Below, piece after piece: positions 9,813 to 18,760 of a DNA stretch of 64,000 bases. Made by a program: the position numbers and the translations under genes. Every line of letters begins with the position of its first letter. The first letter of the stretch is position 1. A model generated the notes under the pieces. The model ran no database searches. It was not told the origin of the DNA and worked only from the letters and a program-made list of their open reading frames with translations. This DNA is from Flavobacterium salmonis (GTDB taxonomy: Bacteria; Bacteroidota; Bacteroidia; Flavobacteriales; Flavobacteriaceae), in NCBI RefSeq assembly GCF_903819435.1, contig NZ_CAIJDP010000066.1, forward strand, positions 43,547 through 107,546. The letters are read 5' to 3'.

Positions 9813-10283
9813 ATGCCATTCAAACATCTTTTCAAAGCAGTAATAAACTGGACTTCCAGGCAAAATACTTCAGAAAACACTTCAAGATTTTATAGTAAAA
9901 GCCACAAAATTTTGATAGAAGGAAAACCAATTTTAGACGTTTCAGCCGCAAAAGCTTTCAAAGGCGATCCCGAATTATACAATCCTGAGGATTTACTCTT
10001 AAGCAGTTTGGTTTCCTGCCACATGATGTCGTATTTATATGTGTGTTCCCAAAACGGAATTGAAGTTTTAGAATATACCGATAATGCCGAAGCAACACTC
10101 GAAGTTACTGCCGATGGAAGTGGTCGCTTTACAGAAGTTCGTTTACATCCGAAAGTGAAGATTGCAAATGTAGATAAAATGCAGGAAGCTTTAGAGCTGC
10201 ATATAAAAGCGAATCAATTGTGTTTTATAGCCAATTCATGTAATTTTCCGGTTCTGCACAATGCTACTTGCGAAACGGCATAA
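9813..10283 (+). CDS. OsmC family protein
   Basis: OsmC/Ohr-type proteins reduce organic or other peroxides through two cysteines. The 156-residue sequence has the usual order: N-terminal strands, the PEDLLLSSLVSCHMMSYL helix with the first Cys, and CFIANSCNFPV carrying the second. It belongs to the general OsmC branch rather than clear Ohr, and the electron donor cannot be told. The start MPFKHLFKAVINW is the only good one. It is a single gene with a hairpin straight after the stop. Confidence 0.85.
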   Translation: MPFKHLFKAVINWTSRQNTSENTSRFYSKSHKILIEGKPILDVSAAKAFKGDPELYNPEDLLLSSLVSCHMMSYLYVCSQNGIEVLEYTDNAEATLEVTADGSGRFTEVRLHPKVKIANVDKMQEALELHIKANQLCFIANSCNFPVLHNATCETA

Positions 10284-10310
10284 AAAAAGAGACTGTATGA
10301 ACAGTCTCTT
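10283..10310 (-). terminator. Hairpin terminator between convergent genes
   Basis: A perfect 10-base stem (AAGAGACTGT / ACAGTCTCTT, 10287-10296 and 10301-10310) with loop ATGA. On the minus strand the stem runs directly into a T tract, so it ends the ACT-domain gene. On the plus strand T-rich sequence follows about 10 bases later, so it may also serve the OsmC gene. Confidence 0.8.
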
Positions 10311-10364
10311 CGTATATTGTCTTTTTTTTTATTTTTTTTTTGATTGGGGTTTTGGCAAAACAAA

Positions 10365-11021
10365 TTAATTTTTTAAGTCTTTGATTACTTTAAAAGCAAC
10401 ATCAACTTGTTCTTCTCCTACCAGAATTGTAAATTCGTTTGAAGTAGAAATTACTTCATTAATAATGATTCCTTCCCAGGCTAAACGCTGAAAAATGAAA
10501 TAATAAATCCCGGGAACTACAATATTTTCTTTTGGTAATTTTACGGTAATTGAAGCCAGGTTATCCAATTTTTGAATCAGTTTTTCGCGGATAAAATGTT
10601 TTTCAACTAAATGGTTGATACTGCTGCTTACTACGATATTGGTTTCGTTTACGCCACGTGATGAGGTATAAAAAATATCAGATAGTACATTAATATCAGA
10701 AATCAAATCAGCTTGTTTGTTTAAAACAGTGTCAGAAGCTGCAAAAGTGTAATCTGTCAATTCAGAACGAACTGTGATTTCTCCAATGTTTTTAATGACC
10801 TTGTTGATTTTGTGGTTTAGTTTAAAATCTAACTCTTCTGTCAGTCTTTTTAGGGACATTACTACAGCACCTTGTTTTACTTCTTTACCAAATTCACTTT
10901 CCAGTTCGGTCATGATGTTGCGCGACAAAGAAGTCAGATTAATAATTCCAAGAGAAAGAGCATTGAGTAAAAATGGCTTGGTCTTGATGTAATTTTCTAC
11001 AATAGAAGAAACGGTTTTCAT
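10365..11021 (-). CDS. ACT-domain-containing protein
   Basis: A 218-residue protein whose last 80 or so residues (ITVKLPKENIVVPGIYYFI to the end) look like an ACT-type ligand-binding domain as in aspartate kinases. No kinase domain is present. The N-terminal part (MKTVSSIVENYIKTKPFLL) is helical and resembles a small regulatory domain. A role in sensing an amino acid is plausible from the ACT fold but not shown. It is a single gene ending at a strong hairpin. Confidence 0.6.
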   Translation of the reverse strand: MKTVSSIVENYIKTKPFLLNALSLGIINLTSLSRNIMTELESEFGKEVKQGAVVMSLKRLTEELDFKLNHKINKVIKNIGEITVRSELTDYTFAASDTVLNKQADLISDINVLSDIFYTSSRGVNETNIVVSSSINHLVEKHFIREKLIQKLDNLASITVKLPKENIVVPGIYYFIFQRLAWEGIIINEVISTSNEFTILVGEEQVDVAFKVIKDLKN

Positions 11022-11138
11022 AATCTTTAATTGTTTTTTGAACGTAATTGTGTTAGTTTGGTTGTTTTTGATGTTATAAATCTTCGCAAAGATAAATAAA
11101 AAAACAATTTGTTACAAATATAACAATAAAAAAATATG

Positions 11139-11510
11139 TTAAAAATGATAAAATGCGTCAGTAAGATGCTCAATAGCAAATGTTTCCTCGGTTTTATGGA
11201 TGGCAATAATGTCAAAACGAATTTCTAAATCATTATCAAAATCCTTTTCCCTATCGTTTATGTAGGCATTTACTGCTTTTATGAGAAGCTGAATCTTTTT
11301 TGGTTTCACAAAATCCTGAGGAGAACCATAATCTAAACTCGATCTGGTCTTTACTTCTATCACGGCCAAAAAATGATCTTTTTTAGCAATAATATCAATT
11401 TCGGCTTTTTGAAAAATCCAGTTTCGTTCTAAAATTTTATAATCATTTTGAAGCAGATATTCTACGGCAAGATCTTCACCTTTTTTCCCAAGTTCGTTGT
11501 GTTCTGCCAT
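11139..11510 (-). CDS. YraN family (UPF0102) endonuclease-like protein
   Basis: A small protein of the PD-(D/E)xK nuclease-like YraN family, distantly related to Holliday-junction resolvases; its cellular role is not settled. The 123 residues show the family pattern: GKKGEDLAVEYL, then GYKILERNW-like (NDYKILERNW), AEIDIIAKKD with the catalytic Asp, and FLAVIEVKTRSS with the E-x-K pair. The length is normal. Confidence 0.9.
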   Translation of the reverse strand: MAEHNELGKKGEDLAVEYLLQNDYKILERNWIFQKAEIDIIAKKDHFLAVIEVKTRSSLDYGSPQDFVKPKKIQLLIKAVNAYINDREKDFDNDLEIRFDIIAIHKTEETFAIEHLTDAFYHF

Positions 11511-11630
11511 TTTTTGGAGTTATGAGTTAAAATTTGTGAGATATAAGTGATAATAAAGTGTTGTAAAAAAATATAGGCCATGAAATTATTTGTTAACCTC
11601 ATAACCTATAATTATTAACTCATAAATTTT

Positions 11631-12632
11631 TTACTTAAAAACAACATTACTTCCGGAAGCATTCACTTCAATTGAAATCGTACTTCCCATAACTAGTGCA
11701 CGATTGTCCTGAATATGTCCGGCCGGGAAATTAAAAATCACCGGAATATTGTATTTTTTAGTCACATCGTCAATAATTTCAAGTGCATTTTTTCCCCAAG
11801 GAACTTCATTGTCTTTCATTTTGGTCATACCGCCAATAATAATTCCTTTCAGATTTTCGATACAGCCATTTCGACGTAAATTCATCATCATACGATCAAT
11901 ATGATAGAGGTATTCGTCTAAATCTTCAATAAAAAGAATCTTGTCCTTGCAGTCAATTGCCGATGGTGATCCTAATAAACTGTATAAGATAGAAAGATTT
12001 CCACCCACCAATTCACCTGTTCCCTGACCAAAACGGTTCATAGTATGAGGCGCAACCGAATAAGACAAAGGCTCACCAAACAAAGCCGATTTCATCGAAC
12101 TGATGGCTGCCGGAGTCGCACGCGGAATCGTAACCGGCATTACGCCGTGAATCGATTTGTATCCCATCGTATTCAAATGATTGTGTAAAACTGTCACATC
12201 GCTAAAACCAACAACCCATTTTGGATGTTGTTTAAATTTGGTAAAATCCAGTAAATCCAGCATTCTGACAGTTCCGTAACCGCCTCGCACACACCAAATC
12301 GCCTTAATATTCGGATTATCAAGTTGTTTTTGAAAATCGGCAGCGCGCTGTTCATCTGTTCCTGCCAGTTGATGGTAATCCAGACCAATTGAACTTCCGA
12401 TTACAGCTTCTAATCCCCAGCTTTTTAGTAAATCTATGGTAGGTTTTAAATTATCGTCGATGTTTTTTCGGGCTGTTGCCAAAAGAGCTACAGTATCTCC
12501 TTTTTGTAAATAAGGTGGTGTTATCATATTTTGTTGTGATTGACAGGTAAAGGATTGTAAAGCAAAAATAAGGAATACGAATTTACAAAAAGCAAAAGGG
12601 CTGTTTATAGGAAGGAATCTGCTTGTATTCAT
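11631..12632 (-). CDS. LD-carboxypeptidase (S66 family), lipoprotein
   Basis: Probably trims the terminal D-Ala from murein tetrapeptides during peptidoglycan recycling; related S66 enzymes cleave microcin C. I place the start at 12632 (MNTSRFLPI), giving 333 residues with a lipobox ending SFTC. The frame stays open 42 codons further but would bury the signal. S66 landmarks are present: RGGYGTVRMLDLLD, VGFSDVTVLHNH with the likely nucleophile Ser, FIEDLDEYLYHIDRM with Glu, and FPAGHIQDNRALVMG with His. It diverges from the EEP-family gene with a 120-base gap. Confidence 0.88.
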   Translation of the reverse strand: MNTSRFLPINSPFAFCKFVFLIFALQSFTCQSQQNMITPPYLQKGDTVALLATARKNIDDNLKPTIDLLKSWGLEAVIGSSIGLDYHQLAGTDEQRAADFQKQLDNPNIKAIWCVRGGYGTVRMLDLLDFTKFKQHPKWVVGFSDVTVLHNHLNTMGYKSIHGVMPVTIPRATPAAISSMKSALFGEPLSYSVAPHTMNRFGQGTGELVGGNLSILYSLLGSPSAIDCKDKILFIEDLDEYLYHIDRMMMNLRRNGCIENLKGIIIGGMTKMKDNEVPWGKNALEIIDDVTKKYNIPVIFNFPAGHIQDNRALVMGSTISIEVNASGSNVVFK

Positions 12633-12752
12633 TTTCTTTTTGGCTTTTGATTTATTGATAACAAAGATAGAGATTAAAAAAAATAAAATTAATTGAAATT
12701 TCTTACAAATGTAAAAATTCATTAATTTCAGCGATTTAAAAACCCCATTTTT

Positions 12753-13844
12753 ATGCAAATAACAATACTTAGAATTTTTTTGATTTTCTTTTTTTCAATT
12801 ACGTCTTTTGGTCAGGCTAAAAAATATGTAATCCATACAGTAGCTTTTTACAATTTCGAAAATCTTTTTGACACAATTGATGATGTTTACACCAATGATG
12901 ATGAATGGACACCTTTGGGAAGTCAAAACTGGACAACAGAAAAATACAATCAGAAACTACAAAACCTTTCAAAAGTCCTATCAGAAATTGGCAAACCGGA
13001 AAACCCAAATGCGCCTGTTTTTGTTGGAGCTTCAGAAATTGAGAACAGAGGTGTTCTGGAAGATTTAGTGAAACAGCCCGGATTATCGCCCTTTGATTAC
13101 GGAATCATCCATTTTGATTCGCCGGACAAACGCGGAATAGATGTGGCTTTATTGTATCAGAAGAAATTTTTCAAGCCCACTACTTTTTCAAACATACCTT
13201 TATATATATTAAAAAATAAAGAGAAAGAAGAAGAAAAAAACGAAGAATCACCTGATGAAGAGACAGCAATAAAAAAGGAAAACAACCGTGTTTTTACCCG
13301 TGACCAGCTTTTGATAACGGGTTTTTTAGAAGGAGAAGAAATCAGTATTATAGTTAATCACTGGCCTTCGCGTTCCGGAGGTGAAAAAGCTACAAGTGAA
13401 TATCGGGAAGCAGCCGGAAAATTAAACCGCAAAATAATGGATTCGTTACAGCAAATCAATCCAAATGCAAAAGTGATTACAATGGGCGATTTAAATGACG
13501 GTCCTTATAACAAAAGTATAAAAGTTGCCTTGGGAGCAAAAGACAAAAAGTCGGAAGTTCCGGAATTAGGTACATATAATCCTTTTGAAGAAATGGCAAA
13601 ACGCGGCATGGGAACAACAGCGTTTCGTGATTCCTGGGATATTTTTGACCAGATCATCATTACACAATCGCTCATAAAACCTGATTTTTCATCGTTTAAA
13701 TTCTGGAAAGCCGGAATTTTCAATAAACCCTATCTCATCCAAACTTCAGGAAAATACAAAGGGTATCCGCTACGGCACAGTACAAACGAAGTGGGTTTCA
13801 GCGACCATTTTCCGGTTTATATTTATCTGATAAAAGAAATGTAA
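12753..13844 (+). CDS. Secreted endonuclease/exonuclease/phosphatase family protein
   Basis: A 363-residue protein with an N-terminal signal peptide (ending about SFGQA, residue 22) and an EEP (DNase I-like) domain. Visible metal and active-site segments are AFYNFENLFD, GASEIENRGVLEDL, NHWPSRSGG, MGDLNDGP and FSDHFPVY. It could be an extracellular or periplasmic nuclease or a phosphatase; the substrate cannot be told from sequence. A lysine- and glutamate-rich insertion lies at about residues 153-175. It is followed by a 24-base inverted-repeat element. Confidence 0.88.
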   Translation: MQITILRIFLIFFFSITSFGQAKKYVIHTVAFYNFENLFDTIDDVYTNDDEWTPLGSQNWTTEKYNQKLQNLSKVLSEIGKPENPNAPVFVGASEIENRGVLEDLVKQPGLSPFDYGIIHFDSPDKRGIDVALLYQKKFFKPTTFSNIPLYILKNKEKEEEKNEESPDEETAIKKENNRVFTRDQLLITGFLEGEEISIIVNHWPSRSGGEKATSEYREAAGKLNRKIMDSLQQINPNAKVITMGDLNDGPYNKSIKVALGAKDKKSEVPELGTYNPFEEMAKRGMGTTAFRDSWDIFDQIIITQSLIKPDFSSFKFWKAGIFNKPYLIQTSGKYKGYPLRHSTNEVGFSDHFPVYIYLIKEM

Positions 13845-13846
13845 CC

Positions 13847-13924
13847 GTAGAGGCGCACAGCAGTGCGTCTTTGGCTATAATTAATTTTATCATATCATAC
13901 AGACGCACTGCTGTGCGTCTCTAC
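13847..13924. repeat. Palindromic MITE-like element
   Basis: Two 24-base arms (13847-13870 and 13901-13924) pair with one mismatch around a 30-base AT-rich centre. The arm reads GTAGAGGCGCACAGCAGTGC and then GTCT. It is much more GC-rich than the DNA around it and fills the gap between two co-directional genes. No gene is encoded. I take it for a short non-autonomous repeat or mobile palindrome; it may also act as a transcript end. Confidence 0.8.
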
Positions 13925-13969
13925 AAATTTTCCTTAACTTAGCCTCTTATAAACTTAGAATCTCAAAAA

Positions 13970-14509
13970 ATGGCAATAGCAAAACCTTTCAACCTGACTA
14001 AATGGGTAGACGAAAACCGTCATTTACTAAAACCGCCTGTTGGAAATAAAAATTTATATGTAGACTCCGGTGACTATATTGTGATGATTGTAGCAGGTCC
14101 AAATGCCCGAAAAGATTATCATTATAACGAAACCGAAGAGCTTTTTTACCAATTGGAAGGCAATATAAAAGTAGTGATTCAGGAAGATGGCGAGCGTAAA
14201 GAAATGATTCTGAATCCAGGCGATATGTATCTCAATCCTGCAAAAGTGCCGCATTCTCCAGTTCGTTCCGAGGGGTCTATTGGTTTGGTGATTGAGAGAA
14301 AACGTGCCGGATTAGGCTACACAGATGGTTTGCTTTGGTATTGCGACAACTGTAACCATAAATTATACGAAGTGTTTTTCGAACTGCACAATATCGAAAA
14401 AGATTTCCTGCCGCATTTCGAACATTTCTACAATTCAGAAGAGCTGAGAACCTGCGATAATTGCGGAACCGTTATGGAATCTGATCCGAGGTTTGTGGCT
14501 AAAAAATAA
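13970..14509 (+). CDS. nbaC: 3-hydroxyanthranilate 3,4-dioxygenase
   Basis: Opens the ring of 3-hydroxyanthranilate in the kynurenine pathway from tryptophan toward quinolinate and NAD. The 179 residues match the bacterial cupin enzyme. The Fe(II) ligands are at H51, E57 and H95, the positions expected for the family. A rubredoxin-like second metal site is formed by C125/C128 and C162/C165 (two CDNC motifs). No other kynurenine gene is nearby. A terminator hairpin follows. Confidence 0.95.
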   Translation: MAIAKPFNLTKWVDENRHLLKPPVGNKNLYVDSGDYIVMIVAGPNARKDYHYNETEELFYQLEGNIKVVIQEDGERKEMILNPGDMYLNPAKVPHSPVRSEGSIGLVIERKRAGLGYTDGLLWYCDNCNHKLYEVFFELHNIEKDFLPHFEHFYNSEELRTCDNCGTVMESDPRFVAKK

Positions 14510-14530
14510 TTATATACAAAATCTATAAAT

Positions 14531-14569
14531 AAAAAACCGATAGACTTTTATTAGTTTATCGGTTTTTTT
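14531..14569 (+). terminator. Terminator after 3-hydroxyanthranilate dioxygenase
   Basis: A roughly 15-base stem (AAAAAACCGATAGAC with GTTTATCGGTTTTTT, one G-T pair) and an 8-base loop, ending in a T run. Confidence 0.85.
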
Positions 14570-14576
14570 AGGAGCT

Positions 14577-14652
14577 ATTTCCCGCTATTCGTTGCAATCT
14601 TTTTTTCGATAAAGAATCTCAAAAAAGGATTTACACTTCTATCGGGGCTAAA
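14577..14652. repeat. Structured dispersed repeat, copy 1
   Basis: The stretch can fold as ATC-T-rich arm, loop AAAGA, and A-rich arm ending GGAT, followed by CACTTCTATCGGGGCTA. It matches the sequence at 45229-45312 in layout and in its conserved tail (CTTCT-TC-GGGCTA), while the stems differ in compensating ways. It lies between convergent genes and holds no frame. Confidence 0.55.
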
Positions 14653-14658
14653 ACTAAC

Positions 14659-15036
14659 TTATTCATTTGACCAATATGCAAATGATTGAGGAGGAGTTAA
14701 ATTATAATCTGTTTTTAAACATTTAGGATTTGTAAATCTTTTTTTATTTTTTATTTGAATTGCAAAACCTTGTTCTCTATTTTCAAAATATTCATAAAAA
14801 TAATCTTCCGTTATACCTGAATGCTCTTTGGTTTTATCCCAAAGTTCTTTAAGGTCTAAATTGAATATTTCACCAATTTCGAATTCACCAATTACTTTTT
14901 GAACAGGAGAAGAAGCATAAACTAAAACCGAAGTAACATTTTGGTTTTTGAAAATAGCTTTTCTAAACTCAAATTTCTTTGTCCCGTCAAATATTTTATT
15001 TGCAAATTGGGGCTTAATCGACATTACTACTTTCAT
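14659..15036 (-). CDS. ASCH/PUA-like domain protein
   Basis: A 125-residue protein starting MKVVMSIKPQFANKIFDGTK and then KFEFRK, the classic opening of ASCH-type PUA-fold proteins that bind RNA or modified nucleotides. The middle has VTSVLVYASSPVQKVIGEFEIG, also typical. The sequence fits the stand-alone ASCH group annotated as predicted transcriptional regulators. It is the last gene of a three-gene minus-strand cassette, 97 bases after the PIN-GNAT-PUA fusion. The molecular role is unknown. Confidence 0.75.
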   Translation of the reverse strand: MKVVMSIKPQFANKIFDGTKKFEFRKAIFKNQNVTSVLVYASSPVQKVIGEFEIGEIFNLDLKELWDKTKEHSGITEDYFYEYFENREQGFAIQIKNKKRFTNPKCLKTDYNLTPPQSFAYWSNE

Positions 15037-15133
15037 AATTAAAATTAATTAAATATTGATTTAGATATAAAATACACTAACACATAAATTACTAATTGCA
15101 AATATCGCATTTTTAAAAAACCTTTAAAGATTT

Positions 15134-16627
15134 TTATTCATAAGCATACCTTAAAACTTTATTAAATTGTTCAACTGTTATTTTAGAAAAGCCTCTTGGT
15201 ACATTTTCATAACTTGAAATAATTCCATTATTGACTAACCATTCAAGATTAGGTCTATTTCTAAATGAATATGTATAAAGAAAGTTCACAATAAAGGGTC
15301 TATTTGCTAAATTATGATTCCAGTGTTCTGATAATTCCTGATTTGTAAAGACACTTCTTTTTCTACATAGAGAAATGAATTCTTCTTCATTTTCAATTTC
15401 TAAAATTGAAGATTCAACTATTCCTAATGTTGTTGCAACGCCCTTATATTTTCCGCCAGTCATATAGAAAACAATAACATCACCTGATTTCATTTTTTTC
15501 TCATAAGAACGAGAAATATATACTTTACTTAAAGCATTTCTATGAGGATAGTTTTCAATAAAATCTTTTGGGGATTGAGTGTTTAATATCGAATCAGGAA
15601 ATAATTCTGTGTGATATTCAGGATAAATTGGAACTATAAAAAGATTTTGTTCTCGAGAAAAGAATGGAAATGTTAGTTTAGGATTGTCAACATTGATAAG
15701 TTCTTTATTAAATTTTCTAACATAGACTTGCTCTTCCCCATTTTGAGTGGTTTTTATCCCAAAATGATTAAATCCCCATATTTTTAATAAGTCTATCAAT
15801 CTTTCTTGTTCTTCTCTTTTATCAAAAATTGTAACATAGATTTCATCAACTCTAAATTGTAAAGCGTTATCAAAAATTATTTTTAAAAATCGTTCTCCAA
15901 TCTTATAACCATTTGCAGTTACTTTAAATGTACCAATTTTTAATCTTTTTTTAGGTTGGAAAACAGGAGATAGATTAGAATAATTCTCATTTTCATCTTC
16001 TCTTTTTATAAATAAAAATGCGGTTAATTGATTTTCACTATAACAGACATAACAAATGTCATCGGACTTTTTATTAAACCATTTGTCAAATTCAGCATAA
16101 TCCTCTCTGAAACTATTAAAAAAATCATCTTTTATATTTACTTCAGCAAAATCAACTTTTTGTACAGATAAAACTTTATAATCAACTAATTCTGGATTTT
16201 CAGATATTACTTTTTCTAAGAAATTTTGAATTTTAAAAACTTTATCTCCTATACCTAATAAATTAGCCTTTGTGTGGATTTTTTTATCTTCTGAAATCAA
16301 AATATCAACTCGACCTTCATAAACTTCGTTTAAGATTTGAGTGTCATTTATATCATTGTGTTGACTATCAATATTTTTGCTGACTTTTAATATTTGCTGA
16401 CCTAAAGGAGCTTGATGTTTTAGTAAATTATAACTTTCAATCTTAATACTCATAGTACCAAGAGCATTTGGATCTTTATATCTTTCTAATTCTTCAACGG
16501 TTAAAGGATGAATATATTTGGAGTATTTAAGATTGTCAATCCATTTAAAAAGCTGACCAATTTCAGGTTTGTAAATTTTGTTTGCTTCTCTATGAATAAT
16601 GATATTGGTGTCTAGTAAAATTTTCAT
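15134..16627 (-). CDS. PIN-GNAT-PUA-like fusion protein
   Basis: A 497-residue multidomain protein. Residues 1-140 look like a PIN nuclease, with acidic residues D6 (LLDTNII), E45/E46 (TVEELER), D95 (HNDINDTQ) and D114 (ISEDKKI). Residues about 150-310 look like a GNAT acetyltransferase, with a cofactor-loop region around VTANGYKIGERFL. Residues about 320-497 resemble an EVE/ASCH-type PUA fold (GDVIVFYMTGG, GVATTLGIVES). The start is the ATG at 16627; a TTG lies one codon earlier. The start shares one base with the upstream kinase stop (TGATG), so the two are coupled. Function is unknown; RNA cleavage, acyl transfer and base recognition are inferences from the domains. Confidence 0.7.
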   Translation of the reverse strand: MKILLDTNIIIHREANKIYKPEIGQLFKWIDNLKYSKYIHPLTVEELERYKDPNALGTMSIKIESYNLLKHQAPLGQQILKVSKNIDSQHNDINDTQILNEVYEGRVDILISEDKKIHTKANLLGIGDKVFKIQNFLEKVISENPELVDYKVLSVQKVDFAEVNIKDDFFNSFREDYAEFDKWFNKKSDDICYVCYSENQLTAFLFIKREDENENYSNLSPVFQPKKRLKIGTFKVTANGYKIGERFLKIIFDNALQFRVDEIYVTIFDKREEQERLIDLLKIWGFNHFGIKTTQNGEEQVYVRKFNKELINVDNPKLTFPFFSREQNLFIVPIYPEYHTELFPDSILNTQSPKDFIENYPHRNALSKVYISRSYEKKMKSGDVIVFYMTGGKYKGVATTLGIVESSILEIENEEEFISLCRKRSVFTNQELSEHWNHNLANRPFIVNFLYTYSFRNRPNLEWLVNNGIISSYENVPRGFSKITVEQFNKVLRYAYE

Positions 16628-17145
16628 CAAATATTTTCCATTAGTTGATTATAATTTCCGTCTGTTATTTCGATATAAGGAATTGAATACTTATCTGAAA
16701 GATATTTTGCATATTCTATTTCCATTTCTTGCAATTCATTCAAAATCTGAATATTATAAATTTTACCATCTCGTGATTTTAATCTTTTTGCAATTTTTTC
16801 AACATCATCAATTACAATTGTTATTGCTTTTGGATTAATTTGATCAAAAGTATCTTCATTGATTCTACATGGAATGCTATCTGAATTTAATAAACAAAAG
16901 TGACCATCAAGAAGATATATTTCATCTTTTTTAATTAGATTTTTCAAGTTTTTGATTAATCGGTCTTGTGATGAATTAATATCTTTTACAAGTTTATTAT
17001 CGCTATCGCTAATTTCTTCCCATTTTAAAACTTGACTTGCAGTTATATGTATTAGTCTAGTCTTAGATGCTATTTCTTTACAAATAGTTCCTTTTCCCAC
17101 ACCATGAATCCCGCCGATAAAATATATGTTTTCAAATACTTTCAC
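16627..17145 (-). CDS. AAA-type small-molecule kinase-like protein
   Basis: A 172-residue P-loop protein resembling adenylate-kinase-type ATPases. Walker A is GGIHGVGKGT at residues 11-20, and IYLLDGHFCLL near residues 75-85 is the likely Walker B region. The frame begins at GTG (17145), since no ATG precedes the P-loop. Its stop overlaps the PIN-GNAT-PUA start by one base. DNA here is very AT-rich. The substrate is unknown; a nucleotide or a nucleic-acid 5' end would fit a PIN/ASCH neighbourhood, but that is speculation. Confidence 0.7.
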   Translation of the reverse strand: MKVFENIYFIGGIHGVGKGTICKEIASKTRLIHITASQVLKWEEISDSDNKLVKDINSSQDRLIKNLKNLIKKDEIYLLDGHFCLLNSDSIPCRINEDTFDQINPKAITIVIDDVEKIAKRLKSRDGKIYNIQILNELQEMEIEYAKYLSDKYSIPYIEITDGNYNQLMENI

Positions 17146-17196
17146 AAATGAATTTTTGACTAATATATTAAAAAGAATGAAATATATTACATTTTT

Positions 17197-18535
17197 TTAT
17201 TTCACACTCCCAACAATCCCTTTCAAAAACCCATTAAAATCAAAAGCAGGATCTTCCTTCAGTCCCATTCTCACAATCACCATATCTTTTGATGGAATAA
17301 TCGCAACCATTTGACCCTGATAACCGTTGCAGTAAAACATGTCGCGTGGAGCGTCCGGGAATTTTCCGCCAGCATTCAGCCAGAATTGTGCACCATATTT
17401 TCCTTCAGAAGTATTGGTTGGAGTTGCGGTGTATTTTATCCAGCTTTCGTCGAGAATTTGTTTACCGTTCCAATTGCCTTTATTTAGATATAATAATCCA
17501 AATTTTGACCAGTCACGTGCAATTGCCATCCGTATGAAGATCCTACAAAAGTTCCGGTCATGTCCTGCTCTGTAATCATCGAAGTCATTCCGATTTTGTC
17601 AATAACGGCGTTGTACCAGAAATTCAGGTATTCCTGTTGGGTTTTAAATTGTCTTCTTAAAATAAGCGACAACAAATTTGTTGTTCCCGAAGAGTAATTC
17701 CAATGTGTGTTGGGCTTAAACTGAGCCGGTTTGTCCAGCTGTACTTTACCCATATCTTCGGCCAGAAAAAGCATTTTTGTTGCATCGCAGATGGTATTGT
17801 AGTTTTCTTCCCATTCCAGACCTGAATTCATGTGCAGCAGGTCGTTTAGGTGATGTTTTTACGCTCATCTTTTTGCCATTCTGCGACAGGAGCTGGTTTA
17901 AAAATATCTATTTTTCCTTGTTTCGCTAAAACCCCAAAGACCGAACTGGTAATGCTTTTTGTCATCGACCAGCCTAAAATTTTACTGTCTTTCGTAAAAC
18001 CGGTATCGTATTTTTCGGCAATCAGTCTGTTTTTGTATAAAACGACTATGGCACGTGTTCTTTTTAATTTTCCACCGGATTTATCGAAAGCATTGTCGAT
18101 CGCTTTTTTTAGTTTTGAGTAATCAATATTGGTAAAAACCGTGTCTTTTGGCTCGATGTTTCCGTAAGGGAAAGGCAAAGTTTTAGATTTTAATCTTCTG
18201 GGAAGCAAATAGGGTTTTGAAACATCAAAATCATCATTTATTAAAGTTGCTCCCAAACCTTCACGGTAAATGGCTTTTCGTTCCTTTAATCCATAGACAT
18301 TGGAAGTAGCAAATTTTCCGGCATCATCAATTGTGTTTGTTGCCAGGTCGATGAGGTTAATATCATTGTCGGTTTTTTCGATTAACTCTTTCGAACGGTT
18401 ATCCAAAAAATGTCCCGAAGCAATACTTTTGGCTGAAAAGCCTGAAATCAGATCCAGTTTTGGGTAAGTGGTAAAACCAAAATAAAGAATTATTAAAAGA
18501 AGAAGAATGCCAAGTAAACGAAAAACTTTTTTCAT
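17197..18535 (-). pseudogene. Serine hydrolase (class C beta-lactamase fold), two frameshifts
   Basis: Three consecutive frames make up one membrane-anchored serine hydrolase. The first (from 18535, MKKVFRLLG, with an N-terminal membrane segment) carries the SxxK motif WSMTKS and stops at 17846. The second continues as LNDLLHMNSGLEW with the NYSSGTTN region. The third continues as MAIARDWSKFGLLYLNKG to 17197. Each join is restored by adding one base, near 17849 and near 17530. All catalytic motifs remain, so the loss is recent, or the sequence has errors at these two points. As read, the full protein is not made. Confidence 0.85.
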
Positions 18536-18700
18536 AATTTTTTGCAGTTGTTTTGAATGCAATATAAATAATTTATAGACAGTATTTTATCAGGCTGGTT
18601 TTTAAATTATTTGAAAGAAACTCTGAAAAAAAGAATTAATTTTTGAGGAATCTGCATTACAATTTTGAATTTGATAGTACTATAAAAGGAAATGATAGAA

Positions 18701-18735
18701 TTGGCAGATAAAACAATTTAGTTTTAGTACTTTTG
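18701..18735 (+). promoter_or_regulatory. Candidate promoter of the suf operon
   Basis: TACTTTTG at 18728-18735 matches the -7 box. A TTG at 18701 lies 24 bases upstream, one base beyond the usual range. The sufS start is 25 bases downstream. Confidence 0.5.
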
Positions 18736-18760
18736 TAAATAGAATTTTTCTAAATAAATT

